A stretch of 64,000 nucleotides of DNA, from the NCBI GenBank assembly GCA_902362775.1, contig CABIXV010000004.1, positions 266,564 through 330,563 on the forward strand, given 5' to 3'. Origin of the DNA: Clostridiales bacterium (GTDB lineage Bacteria; Bacillota; Clostridia; Oscillospirales; Oscillospiraceae). The notes under the pieces are model-generated. The model was not told the origin of the DNA. It searched no databases and worked only from the letters and a program-made list of their open reading frames with translations. Of this stretch, positions 17,341 to 26,162 are shown one piece after another. The position numbers and the translations under genes are program-made. The number at the start of each line of letters is the position of its first letter. Within the stretch, counting starts at the first letter, position 1.

Positions 17341-18105
17341 CTATCCGGCCATCAGCGCTAAAATTAGCAGGTGGGCGGGGTAGAAGAAATACCACAGATA
17401 TTTACCCACCGGAAAGGTGAGGCCTTTTTTGCCATTGTAGCGGAAGGTGAGAGCTACTCCAAGGAGAGGACCGATGGTGTTGACCGCCCATAGGTGTATC
17501 CAGCGCCAGGTCAATGTACCGGCGGCGGCTTGGGAGAGGAGATCCCAAGTCAGAGCGTAACGGGTCACGGGCAGAAGAAAGAGGAACAGCAGGAATTTTC
17601 GACTTACGCTCCAGTGGTCAGTCAGATAAAAGGCAAGGATCAAGATGAGGTACCGGCCCTTTCCCTCCGCCAGCGCCAGGACCTCCGCTATCAGAATGAC
17701 GGCCGCCGCCAAGGTCCATCCCAGCCAAGGATGCAGTCGATTACCATGCTCAAAGAGCCACAGGGTGATTAGGCCCCAAAAAAGTGTGAATATGATGTTC
17801 CCATGCATCCCAAATAAGAGGTAATAAGGCCACTCGGACAAACAGGCAAAGACCAACAGCCGCAGAGCATACTGCTTGACGCTATGGGTGTATCGGTAGC
17901 CATTGGCAATAAAAAACAGAAACACTGGGGCTGCGATGCGGCCGATATAATCCGTAAGGGACTGTATAGCCAGCGCGATATGGGGCGTTTCTGTGGCGTG
18001 GGGAAAAAAGAGGTCCCAGACAAACCAGGATACTGGCCAGACACTGGTTACATGGTCGAACAGCATGGACAGCAGGGCCACGAGTTTAAGAGTAAAAAAG
18101 CTCAT
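17341..18105 (-). CDS. TraX family membrane protein
   Basis: A 254-residue membrane protein resembling TraX, a family named after the F-plasmid pilin acetylase but common on Firmicute chromosomes. Residues 1-30 have LKLVALLSMLFDHV, a motif with conserved Asp-His. IGRIAAPVFLFFIANGYRYT (about 65-85) and several further helices follow, and the C-terminus ends KYLWYFFYPAHLLIL. The ATG at 18105 has a clear GGAGGAAG site; the frame stays open upstream but lacks one. By family it may be an acyltransferase of surface molecules; nothing local shows the substrate. Confidence 0.85.
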   Translation of the reverse strand: MSFFTLKLVALLSMLFDHVTSVWPVSWFVWDLFFPHATETPHIALAIQSLTDYIGRIAAPVFLFFIANGYRYTHSVKQYALRLLVFACLSEWPYYLLFGMHGNIIFTLFWGLITLWLFEHGNRLHPWLGWTLAAAVILIAEVLALAEGKGRYLILILAFYLTDHWSVSRKFLLFLFLLPVTRYALTWDLLSQAAAGTLTWRWIHLWAVNTIGPLLGVALTFRYNGKKGLTFPVGKYLWYFFYPAHLLILALMAG

Positions 18106-18211
18106 ATTATCTTCCTCCAGAATATGTTTCGAGGAAGAGAATAACATGGAAATCTTACAAATTTTTGGTTCTCTTTCTTTCAAATTTCTGAAATTTTGGG
18201 AGGTGTCCCAT

Positions 18212-19093
18212 ATGAATATTCAATGGTATCCTGGTCACATGACCAAGACCCGTCGGCAGATCGAGGCTGACCTGAAGTATGTTGATATTGTGGTAGAGAT
18301 AACCGACGCCCGCATCCCGGTGTCCAGCCGAAACCCGGACATTGACGCCATCTGCGCCGGGAAGCCCAGGCTGATTGTCCTGAACCGGGCGGACCAGGCT
18401 GACCCGTCCATGACTGGGCTGTGGACCGCTTGCTTCAAAGGAGAGGGGCACAGCGTACTGGAAACAGACGCCAAGTCCGGCCGGGGCGTCAACCAGTTTT
18501 CTGCGGTCGTGCAAGGGGCGCTGAAGGAGCAGATCGCCAAGTGGCGGGAGAAGGGCCAAGTGGGTCGCCCAGTCCGGGCTATGGTGGTCGGAGTACCCAA
18601 CGTGGGCAAGTCTACCTTTATCAACAAGGTAGCGAAAAAAAAGTCAGCCAAGGCGGGTGATCGGCCTGGAGTCACCCGAGGCAAGCAGTGGGTTAATGTG
18701 GATCAGTCCCTGGACCTTCTGGATACTCCGGGGATCCTATGGCCCAAATTTGACGACGAACAGACCGGGCTCCATCTGGCCTTTACTGGAGCGGTGAAGG
18801 ACGATATCATGGATGTGGAGACCCTGGGCTGTCATCTGATGACCCTGCTGGCTCACCGCTATCCCGACGCCCTGCTGGCCGGCTATAAGCTGGCCGCTCT
18901 GCCCCCGCGGGAGGGGGAGGAAAACGACGTGGCTTATGGCTACCGACTGCTGGAGGCCTGCGCACAGAAGCGGGGGATGCGGATTTCCGGGGGGGAACTG
19001 GATACCGAGCGGATGGCTCGTGTCCTTCTGGATGAATACAGGGCTGGCAAGCTGGGACGCTTCACACTGGAAGCGCCGGAAAGGGAAATGTGA
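18212..19093 (+). CDS. rbgA: Ribosome biogenesis GTPase YlqF/RbgA
   Basis: A 293-residue circularly permuted GTPase required for late 50S assembly in Bacillus. It opens with MNIQWYPGHMTKT, a fixed family signature. The GTPase motifs occur in permuted order: NRAD (G4) near residue 60, GVPNVGKST (G1) near 126-134, and DTPGILWPK (G3) near 170. A C-terminal helical RNA-binding domain follows. The ATG at 18212 lies behind GGGAGG; upstream in-frame ATGs are rejected because the signature marks the true N-terminus. The following rnhB starts at once, an order also seen in Bacillus (rplS-ylqF-rnhB), interrupted here by the opposing traX-like gene. Confidence 0.95.
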   Translation: MNIQWYPGHMTKTRRQIEADLKYVDIVVEITDARIPVSSRNPDIDAICAGKPRLIVLNRADQADPSMTGLWTACFKGEGHSVLETDAKSGRGVNQFSAVVQGALKEQIAKWREKGQVGRPVRAMVVGVPNVGKSTFINKVAKKKSAKAGDRPGVTRGKQWVNVDQSLDLLDTPGILWPKFDDEQTGLHLAFTGAVKDDIMDVETLGCHLMTLLAHRYPDALLAGYKLAALPPREGEENDVAYGYRLLEACAQKRGMRISGGELDTERMARVLLDEYRAGKLGRFTLEAPEREM

Positions 19094-19699
19094 ATGGACC
19101 GCTATACCTATGAGAGAGAGACGCTGGCGGCTGGATACGGGCTGGTTTGTGGCTGCGATGAGGCGGGGGCCGGACCGCTGGCCGGGCCGGTGTACGCCGC
19201 CGCCGTTATCCTGCCTTTGGGTCTGGATGTCCCTGGGCTAGACGACTCAAAAAAATTGACGGCAAAGAAGCGGGAGTCCCTGTTTCCCTTTATTCAGGAG
19301 CAGGCTCTGGCCTGCGCGGTCGCCTGGGTGGATGCCGCCGAGATCGACGCTACGGATATCCTAAGCGCCCGAATGAGGGCTATGCAGCTTGCCATCGATG
19401 GACTGCCTGTCCACCCTGACTTTGCGTTGATCGACGGCAACCGGGACAGGGGGCGGACCTCCTCCATCACCGTGCCCCACCGCTGTATCGTGAAGGGGGA
19501 CAGCCTGTCGGCCTCTGTCGCCGCCGCCTCTGTGCTGGCCAAGGTGAGCCGGGACCGCTTCATGCTGGAGATGGCGGAGCGGTATCCCCAATACAGATTT
19601 GACCAGCACAAGGGCTATGGTACCAAGATGCACTATGAGCTGCTGCGGCGGTATGGCCCCAGTCCGATCCACCGCCGCACATTTTTGAAAAGCCTATGA
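19094..19699 (+). CDS. rnhB: Ribonuclease HII
   Basis: A 201-residue RNase HII, which cuts the RNA strand of RNA-DNA hybrids and starts ribonucleotide excision repair. The active-site motif is CDEAGAGPLAGP with D22 and E23. A third acidic residue lies in LIDGNRD (about 113) and a fourth in the helix LAKVSRDRFM (about 155). DDSKKLTAKKRE and HKGYGTKMHYE are also typical. The ATG starts immediately after the rbgA stop, so the two are translationally linked, and the yraN start overlaps its end by 4 bp. Confidence 0.96.
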   Translation: MDRYTYERETLAAGYGLVCGCDEAGAGPLAGPVYAAAVILPLGLDVPGLDDSKKLTAKKRESLFPFIQEQALACAVAWVDAAEIDATDILSARMRAMQLAIDGLPVHPDFALIDGNRDRGRTSSITVPHRCIVKGDSLSASVAAASVLAKVSRDRFMLEMAERYPQYRFDQHKGYGTKMHYELLRRYGPSPIHRRTFLKSL

Positions 19700-20064
19700 G
19701 CGGACAGGAGAGCAGATTGCTGGGCCGATGGGGGGAGGCCTTGGCGGCTCAATGGCTGCGGGAACGTGGCTGCCGGATCCTGGCCGCTGGCTGGAGATGC
19801 CGCCAAGGGGAGATAGACCTGATCGCGCGGGAGGGGAACTTCCTGTGTTTTGTGGAGGTAAAGCTGCGCAAGAGTGGCAGCTTTGCTCGTGCCGGTGCCT
19901 TTGTGGATAGCCGGAAGCAGGAGAAGCTGCGTCTGGCCGCCCAGCTCTACCTAGCCGAAAACCCCACACAGCTCCAGCCCCGTTTTGATGTGGTGGAGAT
20001 CTATGCCCCTCAGGGGACGGAAACGTGCCGCCCCCAGATTTCTAGAGTGGAAAACGCCTTTTAG
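19696..20064 (+). CDS. YraN family (UPF0102) predicted endonuclease-fold protein
   Basis: A 122-residue member of the YraN family, whose fold resembles Holliday-junction resolvases. It has GRWGEALAAQWLRERG near residues 11-26 and the core GEIDLIARE...FVEVKLR, where Asp and the Glu-x-Lys of EVK match a PD-(D/E)xK nuclease site. The function is not settled. It overlaps rnhB by 4 bp, and the rnhB-yraN pairing is widespread. It ends about 40 bp before the promoter of thrC. Confidence 0.92.
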   Translation: MSGQESRLLGRWGEALAAQWLRERGCRILAAGWRCRQGEIDLIAREGNFLCFVEVKLRKSGSFARAGAFVDSRKQEKLRLAAQLYLAENPTQLQPRFDVVEIYAPQGTETCRPQISRVENAF

Positions 20065-20102
20065 GCCATCCACATTTCTCTCGGTTTTTCTTTCCTCAGA
20101 AC

Positions 20103-20131
20103 TTGACCTGGGACCGGGAAACTGTCATAAT
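20103..20131 (+). promoter_or_regulatory. Probable SigA promoter of thrC
   Basis: TTGACC (20103-20108), a 17-bp spacer and CATAAT (20126-20131), with a leader of about 65 nt. No T-box is visible here. Confidence 0.6.
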
Positions 20132-20204
20132 AGAGCACAGTGGTCCTGTCGGATGGCAGGTAATACCGTTTTTGACTTTGTGAATCAAGATGGGAATGAT
20201 CAAG

Positions 20205-21689
20205 ATGCAATATGTCAGCACAAGAGATGTAAGTACCTCTTATATGGCCTCCCAGGCCATTATCCAGGGGTTGGCTCCAGACGGGGGCCTGATGACCCCC
20301 TTCTACATCCCCAAGCTGCCCGGCAAAGCCCTGGAGGACTTAAAGTCCATGTCCTACCAGCACCGGGCGGTTTACATCATGAAGCAATTTCTGGAGGAGT
20401 TCTCCGTTAAGGAGCTGACCGACTTCGCGGCGGCCGCCTATGGCCCGGAGAAGTTTGACACCCCGGCAGTCGCCCCTGTGCGCTCTCTGGATGGGAATAC
20501 CCACTGCCTGGAGCTGTGGCATGGCCCTACCTGTGCCTTCAAAGATATGGCGCTCCAGATGCTGCCCCACCTGCTCACTGCCTCTTTGACCAAGAGGGAG
20601 GAGGAAAAGACTGTCTGCATCCTGGTGGCCACCTCCGGCGATACAGGCAAGGGAGCCCTGGAGGGCTTTAAGGATGTACCCCATACCCGCATCATGGTGT
20701 TCTATCCAAGGGACGGCGTGTCCCAGGTACAGGAACTCCAGATGGTCACCCAGGAGGGGAATAACGTGGGGGTGACCGCGGTGCGAGGCAACTTTGATGA
20801 CGCTCAGAGCGGCGTCAAGCGGCTGTTTTCCGATGGGGAACTGCGCAGAACTTTAGCGGACCGGGGATTTTTCTTCTCCTCCGCCAACTCCATCAACTGG
20901 GGCCGTGTTCTGCCCCAGATCGTCTACTACATCTCCGCCTACTGCGACCTGCTGCGGGATGAGAAGATTGCTCCGGGCCAGACCATCAATGTCTGCGTGC
21001 CAACCGGCAATTTTGGCAATATCCTGGCCGCCTACTATGCCAAAGAGATGGGAGTGCCCATCGGCAAACTGATTTGCGCCTCCAACAGCAACAACGTCCT
21101 GACTGACTTCATCCGTACCGGCGTGTACGACCGCAAGCGTCCATTCCACAATACTATGTCCCCCTCCATGGACATCCTGATCTCCAGTAACCTGGAGCGT
21201 CTCCTGTTTGCTTTGACCCAGGACACCCAGGAGGTCAAGCAATATATGGAGCAGTTGAACACCAGCGGCCGGTATGAGGTTCGCAAGCCCATTCTGGAGC
21301 GGCTGCAGAAGCTCTTTCAAGGTTACTGCTGTGATGACCGGGAAACGCAGCGTGTCATTGGTGAGGTGTACCGTCAGCACGATTATCTCATCGATCCACA
21401 CACCGCCGTGGCCTTCTCTGCCCTGGACCAGTATCGGAAGGAGAGCGGAGATGATACCCCCTGTGTGGTGGTGTCCACCGCCAGTCCCTTCAAGTTCTGC
21501 GACAATGTGCTGGGAGCCCTGGGAGTGACGGAAGTGGCACAGGGGCTGGACGCTCTGGACCAGTTGTCCGCCAAGACCGGACTGCCCGCTCCCGCTCCGT
21601 TGTCCTCTCTGCGTAACAAGGAAATTCGCTTTACGAGGACGGTGGAGAAAGAGAATATGGTGGACGCGGTGCTGTCCATGCTGGTGTGA
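20205..21689 (+). CDS. thrC: Threonine synthase
   Basis: A PLP enzyme that converts O-phosphohomoserine to threonine. From the ATG at 20205 it has 494 residues; in-frame ATGs at 20190 and 20196 are possible, but the family usually opens with a short M-x-Y-x-STR as here (MQYVSTRD). The PLP lysine lies in TCAFKDMA (K113). LVATSGDTGKGALEGF (about 145-160) is the phosphate-binding region, and SSANSINWGRVLPQ is characteristic of the longer class of ThrC. The metallophosphoesterase gene follows 4 bp downstream. No other threonine genes are in view. Confidence 0.95.
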   Translation: MQYVSTRDVSTSYMASQAIIQGLAPDGGLMTPFYIPKLPGKALEDLKSMSYQHRAVYIMKQFLEEFSVKELTDFAAAAYGPEKFDTPAVAPVRSLDGNTHCLELWHGPTCAFKDMALQMLPHLLTASLTKREEEKTVCILVATSGDTGKGALEGFKDVPHTRIMVFYPRDGVSQVQELQMVTQEGNNVGVTAVRGNFDDAQSGVKRLFSDGELRRTLADRGFFFSSANSINWGRVLPQIVYYISAYCDLLRDEKIAPGQTINVCVPTGNFGNILAAYYAKEMGVPIGKLICASNSNNVLTDFIRTGVYDRKRPFHNTMSPSMDILISSNLERLLFALTQDTQEVKQYMEQLNTSGRYEVRKPILERLQKLFQGYCCDDRETQRVIGEVYRQHDYLIDPHTAVAFSALDQYRKESGDDTPCVVVSTASPFKFCDNVLGALGVTEVAQGLDALDQLSAKTGLPAPAPLSSLRNKEIRFTRTVEKENMVDAVLSMLV

Positions 21690-21693
21690 GCCC

Positions 21694-22383
21694 ATGGCCC
21701 TGTATGCCATTGGAGATACCCATTTATCCCTCTCCAGCGGAAAGCCTATGGATGTTTTTGGCGGGGGCTGGACGGGGTATGTGGATAAGTTGAAAGAGGG
21801 CTTCTCACAGATCCGCCCGGAGGACACGGTGGTCTTGTGCGGCGACCTATCCTGGGCCATGGGATTGGAGGAGGCGAGGGAGGACTTCGCTTTTCTAAAC
21901 GCCCTGCCTGGGAAGAAACTGCTGATGAAGGGCAATCACGACTACTGGTGGAATACCGCCGCCAAAATGGAGCGGTTCTTCCAGGAAAATGGATTTACTA
22001 CCTTCCATCTGCTCCACAATAACTGCTATTTCTATGGGGACATCGCCCTGTGCGGGACCAGGGGATGGTTTTATGAGGAGGACAGGGAGGGGCACGGCAC
22101 CAAGATTTTCAACCGGGAGCTGATTCGGCTGGAGGCGTCCCTGAAGGCCGGGGGGGAGAAGGAAAAATTCTGCTTTCTCCACTACCCCCCTCTCTATCAG
22201 GGTTATCGCTGCCAGGAGATCATCGACCTGATGGAGCGGTATGGCGTTACCCGCTGCTACTATGGCCACCTCCACGGCGGAAGCCACCGTCTGGCGGCCT
22301 CTGGAAAGCATGGCGGCATTGAGTACCACCTGGTTTCGGCGGATTATTTGGGGTTTCGACCGGAAAAATTGGTGGAAGATTGA
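21694..22383 (+). CDS. Metallophosphoesterase
   Basis: A 229-residue calcineurin-like phosphoesterase. Metal-binding motifs are in order: YAIGDTHLS (about residues 4-12), VVLCGDLSWAMG (about 47-58), MKGNHDYWW (about 77-85), LHYPP (about 160) and YYGHLHGGSH (about 190-199). All ligands of a two-metal site are present, so it should be active, but the substrate is unknown. It begins 4 bp after thrC and shares its transcript. It is a small cytoplasmic form with no signal peptide or membrane anchor. Confidence 0.88.
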   Translation: MALYAIGDTHLSLSSGKPMDVFGGGWTGYVDKLKEGFSQIRPEDTVVLCGDLSWAMGLEEAREDFAFLNALPGKKLLMKGNHDYWWNTAAKMERFFQENGFTTFHLLHNNCYFYGDIALCGTRGWFYEEDREGHGTKIFNRELIRLEASLKAGGEKEKFCFLHYPPLYQGYRCQEIIDLMERYGVTRCYYGHLHGGSHRLAASGKHGGIEYHLVSADYLGFRPEKLVED

Positions 22384-22517
22384 AAAATTCATGGAAAATT
22401 CTTAAAAATCCTCTGGTCAAACAGAGAGATATCTGGTAAAATATCGTGGCGAAAGTAAAAAGGCGCTGTTCTTTCCCCCTTTGGGATGGAGATGCGCCCA
22501 CAGGAGGAAGTAAACAA

Positions 22518-23912
22518 ATGAAGGTCACCAGTGTTGAGAAGAAAGAGAAAAGCACCGTCGAGCTGACCATCCAGATCGACGCCGCCCAGTTCGAGGCCGC
22601 CGTTCAGAAGGCCTATCTAAAGAGCCGCGGCTCTATCTCCGTCCCCGGCTTCCGCAAGGGCAAGGCCCCCCGCAAGATCATCGAGGGGATGTACGGCGCT
22701 GGCGTATTCTATGAGGATGCTATCAACGACGTCTACCCCTCCGCTTATGAGGAGGCTGTCAAGGAACAGGGGCTGGACGATGTAGGCTATCCAAAGATGG
22801 AGATCGTTGAGGTGGGTAAGGAGGGCTTTACCTTCAAGGCTCTGGTTTCTGTCCGACCCGAGGTCAAGCTGGGTACTTACAAGGGCATCACTGCCCCTAA
22901 GGAGGAGCCCAAGATTACCGAGAAGGACGTCGACGAGGAGATGAAGCCCTTTGTCGAGCGGGCGACCCGCCTGGTCAGCGTCAAGCGCAAGGCCAAGAAG
23001 GGCGACACTGCCGTCATCGACTTTGAGGGCTTTGACAACGGCACCCCCTTTGAGGGAGGCAAGGGCGAGAACTACGACCTGAAGCTGGGCTCCGGCGCCT
23101 TTGTTCCCGGCTTTGAGGAGCAGATTATCGGCATGAAGGCCGGCGAGGAGAAGGACCTGGATATCACCTTCCCGGAGGACTACCACGCGGATCTGGCCGG
23201 CAAGGCTGTGGTATTCCATGTGAAGGTCAACGAGGTCAAGGAGTCCCAGGCCCCCGCCGTTGATGATGAGTTTGCCAAGGATGTGTCCGAGTTTGAAACG
23301 CTGGAGGCCTTCCGGGCCGACCTGAAGGAGAAGGTCACCCAGCGCCGCCAGCAGCAGGCTCAGGCTGACTTTGAGAACGCCGTGATGGATCAGCTGGTGG
23401 AGGATATGGAGTGCGAGATCCCGGACGGCATGGTGGAGGTCCAGGTGGACCGCCTGATGGACGACTACGCCATGCGCCTCCAGGGTCAGGGCATCTCCAT
23501 GGACGATTATATGAAGATGATGGGGATGAGCCCGGAGATGCTGCGCACCTCCGCACGTCCCGCCGCCCTGAAGCAGGTGCAGACTGAGCTGGCCCTTACC
23601 GCCGTGGCCGACGCCGAGAAGCTGGAGGTCACTGAGGAGGAACTGGAGGCTGAGTTCAGCCGTCTGGCTGAACAGTACGGCCTGAAGGTTGAGCAGGTGA
23701 AGGCAGCGGTTCCCGCCGAGGACCTGAAAAAGGACCTGCGTCTGAAGAAGGCCAGCAGTCTGGTCATTGCTGAGGCCAAGGCTGGAAAGGCCAAGAAGAA
23801 GGCTGCTGCCAAGAAGACTGAGGCCGCCGAGGCAGCTGCTGAGGAAGCCCCTGCCGAGGAGAAGCCTAAGCGCGCCCGCAAAAAGAAGACCGAGGAGCCC
23901 AAGGCTGAGTGA
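22518..23912 (+). CDS. tig: Trigger factor (ribosome-associated peptidyl-prolyl isomerase)
   Basis: A 464-residue trigger factor, the chaperone that meets nascent chains at the ribosome exit. The N-terminal ribosome-binding domain contains [16 protein letters not shown] (about residues 37-52), matching the GFRxGKxP signature. The FKBP-type isomerase domain spans about 155-245 ([29 protein letters not shown]), and a helical C-terminal domain follows. An unusual Lys/Ala/Glu-rich tail of about 40 residues ends the protein. The ATG at 22518 is set by an AGGAGG site. In Bacillus tig also precedes clpX and lon. Confidence 0.96.
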   Translation: MKVTSVEKKEKSTVELTIQIDAAQFEAAVQKAYLKSRGSISVPGFRKGKAPRKIIEGMYGAGVFYEDAINDVYPSAYEEAVKEQGLDDVGYPKMEIVEVGKEGFTFKALVSVRPEVKLGTYKGITAPKEEPKITEKDVDEEMKPFVERATRLVSVKRKAKKGDTAVIDFEGFDNGTPFEGGKGENYDLKLGSGAFVPGFEEQIIGMKAGEEKDLDITFPEDYHADLAGKAVVFHVKVNEVKESQAPAVDDEFAKDVSEFETLEAFRADLKEKVTQRRQQQAQADFENAVMDQLVEDMECEIPDGMVEVQVDRLMDDYAMRLQGQGISMDDYMKMMGMSPEMLRTSARPAALKQVQTELALTAVADAEKLEVTEEELEAEFSRLAEQYGLKVEQVKAAVPAEDLKKDLRLKKASSLVIAEAKAGKAKKKAAAKKTEAAEAAAEEAPAEEKPKRARKKKTEEPKAE

Positions 23913-23918
23913 TGCTGT

Positions 23919-23957
23919 CACGTCCGGGGTGGGGAACCGCTCCGGGCGTGTCCATAT
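23919..23957 (+). terminator. Probable terminator after tig
   Basis: An 11-bp stem (23919-23929 with 23940-23950, two G-U pairs) with a 10-nt loop, followed by a weak T-rich tract CATATTTTT. Some read-through to clpP is possible. Confidence 0.55.
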
Positions 23958-24121
23958 TTTTGCAGACGTGGAGTAACAAGGCGCCGGTGAGGCCATGGAG
24001 CAGGGCGGCACACCGCCCGCTCCTGAGATCGTCCCTTTTTCTCTGGTGGGCCGGAGGAATCATTTTCCGGCTGGACGGGTATACTCTGGTATCACCGTCC
24101 CAAAAGAAGGAGTATGTGATT

Positions 24122-24703
24122 ATGAGTTTAGTTCCTTATGTAGTAGAGCAGACCAACCGCGGCGAGCGGTCCTATGACATCTTCTCCCGCCTGCTCAACG
24201 ACCGTATCATCATGCTGTCAGAGGAGGTCAATGACACCACAGCCTCCCTGGTGGTGGCTCAACTGCTGTATCTGGAGGCCCAGGACCCGGATAAGGATAT
24301 CCAGTTCTATATCAACAGCCCCGGTGGCTCTGTTACCGCCGGAATGGCCATCTATGACACCATGCAGTATATCAAGTGCGATGTGTCCACCATCTGCGTG
24401 GGGCTGGCAGCCTCTATGGGCGCCTTCCTGCTGGCTGCTGGAGCCAAGGGTAAGCGGCTGGCTCTGCCTAACGCTGAGATCATGATCCACCAGCCCTCCG
24501 CCGGGACCCAAGGCCAGATCACCGATATGGCCATCCACCTGAAGCGGCTGGAGGTAGTCAAGAGCCGGATGAACCGCATTCTGGCGGAGAATACCGGCAA
24601 ACCCATTGAAGTGGTCACCGCGGACTGTGAGCGGGACAACTTTATGACCGCTCAGGAGGCCATGGAGTATGGCCTGATCGATAAGGTCATCGATAAGCGC
24701 TGA
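24122..24703 (+). CDS. clpP: ATP-dependent Clp protease proteolytic subunit
   Basis: A 193-residue ClpP serine protease. The catalytic triad is complete: S98 in GLAASMG, H123 in MIHQPS and D172 in [24 protein letters not shown] is the standard mature N-terminus, so little or no propeptide is expected. It forms the barrel that works with ClpX, encoded 59 bp downstream. The ATG at 24122 follows AAGGAG; a longer upstream reading is rejected because it passes through the tig terminator region. Confidence 0.97.
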   Translation: MSLVPYVVEQTNRGERSYDIFSRLLNDRIIMLSEEVNDTTASLVVAQLLYLEAQDPDKDIQFYINSPGGSVTAGMAIYDTMQYIKCDVSTICVGLAASMGAFLLAAGAKGKRLALPNAEIMIHQPSAGTQGQITDMAIHLKRLEVVKSRMNRILAENTGKPIEVVTADCERDNFMTAQEAMEYGLIDKVIDKR

Positions 24704-24762
24704 CCTGGAGAACGCTCAGGGTCAGCCCCGATTTCCCACCATAGAGTTTATGAGGTGTACCA

Positions 24763-26076
24763 ATGGCGCGAAATGATGAAAAAAGCATCCGCTGTTCCTT
24801 CTGCGGAAAGCATCAGGACCAGGTCCGCCGGATCATCGCCGGGCCTGGGGCCTATATCTGCAACGAGTGTGTCCAACTGTGTATGGGGATTCTGGACGAG
24901 GACAACGACCCTATCCAGGATGCCTTAGACAGCGATATCCCCGATGTAATCCCCACCCCAAAGGAAATACACGCTGTTCTGGACCAGTATATTATTGGAC
25001 AGGAGAAGGCCAAAGTGGCCCTCTCTGTGGCCGTGTATAACCATTATAAACGCATCTACTTCGGCGGGGCGGAGGATGTGGAGCTTCAAAAGAGCAATAT
25101 TCTGCTCATGGGTCCCACCGGCTGCGGGAAGACTCTGTTTGCCCAGACACTGGCTCGAGTGCTGAAGGTCCCATTTGCCATCGCTGACGCCACCACACTG
25201 ACTGAGGCGGGCTATGTGGGTGACGATGTGGAGAACATCCTGCTGCGTCTGGTTCAGGCGGCCGACTACGACATCGAGCTGGCGGAGCGGGGCATCATCT
25301 ACATCGACGAGATGGATAAGATCGCCCGCAAAAGCGAGAATACGTCTATTACCAGGGACGTGTCCGGCGAAGGGGTGCAGCAGGCCCTGCTGAAGATTCT
25401 GGAGGGTACCGTGGCTAATGTCCCCCCACAGGGCGGACGGAAACATCCCCACCAGGAGTTTATCCAGATTGATACCAAGAACATTCTCTTTATCTGCGGT
25501 GGCGCCTTTGACGGCATCGACAAGATCATTGAGAACCGCCTGGATAAGCGAACCCTTGGCTTTGGGGCGGAGATCCAGAGCAGGAAGGAGCGCAACGTGG
25601 GCCAGTTGATGGCCGAGGTCCAGCCCCACGACCTGCTGAAATTCGGCATCATCCCGGAGCTGGTAGGCCGCCTGCCTGTCATCACTACCCTTCAGTCTCT
25701 GGACCGGGACCAGATGGTCCAGATCTTGACGGAGCCCAAAAATGCCCTGGTCAAGCAGTACCAGAAGCTATTGGAATACGACCAGGTGGAGCTGGACTTC
25801 AGCCGGGAGGCCCTGGAGGCGGTGGCCGACGTGGCAGTAAAGCGGGGCATCGGTGCTCGCGGCCTCCGCGCGGTGCTGGAGGAGATCATGACCAAGGTTA
25901 TGTACGATGTGCCCTCTGACCCCACTATCGTGAAGGTAACCATTACCGCCGCTACCGTGCAGGATGGTGCTCCGGCTGAATTGACCTATGACCCGGAACG
26001 CTGCCGCCGTCCCCGTCTGGGAAAAGCGGCACTTAAGGCCGAGCGCGGCGGTGTCCCCGGCACCAACGCCGGATAA
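24763..26076 (+). CDS. clpX: ATP-dependent Clp protease ATP-binding subunit ClpX
   Basis: A 437-residue AAA+ unfoldase that feeds substrates to ClpP. The N-terminal zinc-binding domain has [11 protein letters not shown] and CNECVQLC (four Cys, about residues 11-41). Walker A is MGPTGCGKT (about 121-129) and Walker B is [11 protein letters not shown] (about 182-192). The pore and sensor segments [15 protein letters not shown] and [14 protein letters not shown] are present. It ends in a short divergent tail rich in Arg and Gly. The ClpP-docking IGF-type loop should lie near KRTLGFGAE, where LGF is visible. Confidence 0.97.
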   Translation: MARNDEKSIRCSFCGKHQDQVRRIIAGPGAYICNECVQLCMGILDEDNDPIQDALDSDIPDVIPTPKEIHAVLDQYIIGQEKAKVALSVAVYNHYKRIYFGGAEDVELQKSNILLMGPTGCGKTLFAQTLARVLKVPFAIADATTLTEAGYVGDDVENILLRLVQAADYDIELAERGIIYIDEMDKIARKSENTSITRDVSGEGVQQALLKILEGTVANVPPQGGRKHPHQEFIQIDTKNILFICGGAFDGIDKIIENRLDKRTLGFGAEIQSRKERNVGQLMAEVQPHDLLKFGIIPELVGRLPVITTLQSLDRDQMVQILTEPKNALVKQYQKLLEYDQVELDFSREALEAVADVAVKRGIGARGLRAVLEEIMTKVMYDVPSDPTIVKVTITAATVQDGAPAELTYDPERCRRPRLGKAALKAERGGVPGTNAG

Positions 26077-26090
26077 AAGAGAAATCTTGA

Positions 26091-26130
26091 ATGCCCCGCG
26101 GAGCCCCCGGATCGGCGGGCCCCGGGGCAT
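26091..26130 (+). promoter_or_regulatory. Hairpin between clpX and lon (attenuator or RNA-processing site)
   Basis: ATGCCCCG (26091-26098) pairs with CGGGGCAT (26123-26130) around a GC-rich inner region. No real T-run follows (TTTCGC), so it is unlikely to be a full terminator. It could modulate lon expression within the operon. Confidence 0.4.
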
Positions 26131-26162
26131 TTCGCTATATCGACCAGAGAGGAAGTGACCAC

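Noticed and set aside
22617..24011. A 464-codon Leu-rich minus-strand frame opposite tig
   Set aside because: It is an artefact of Lys/Glu/Ala codons in the trigger factor read backwards.
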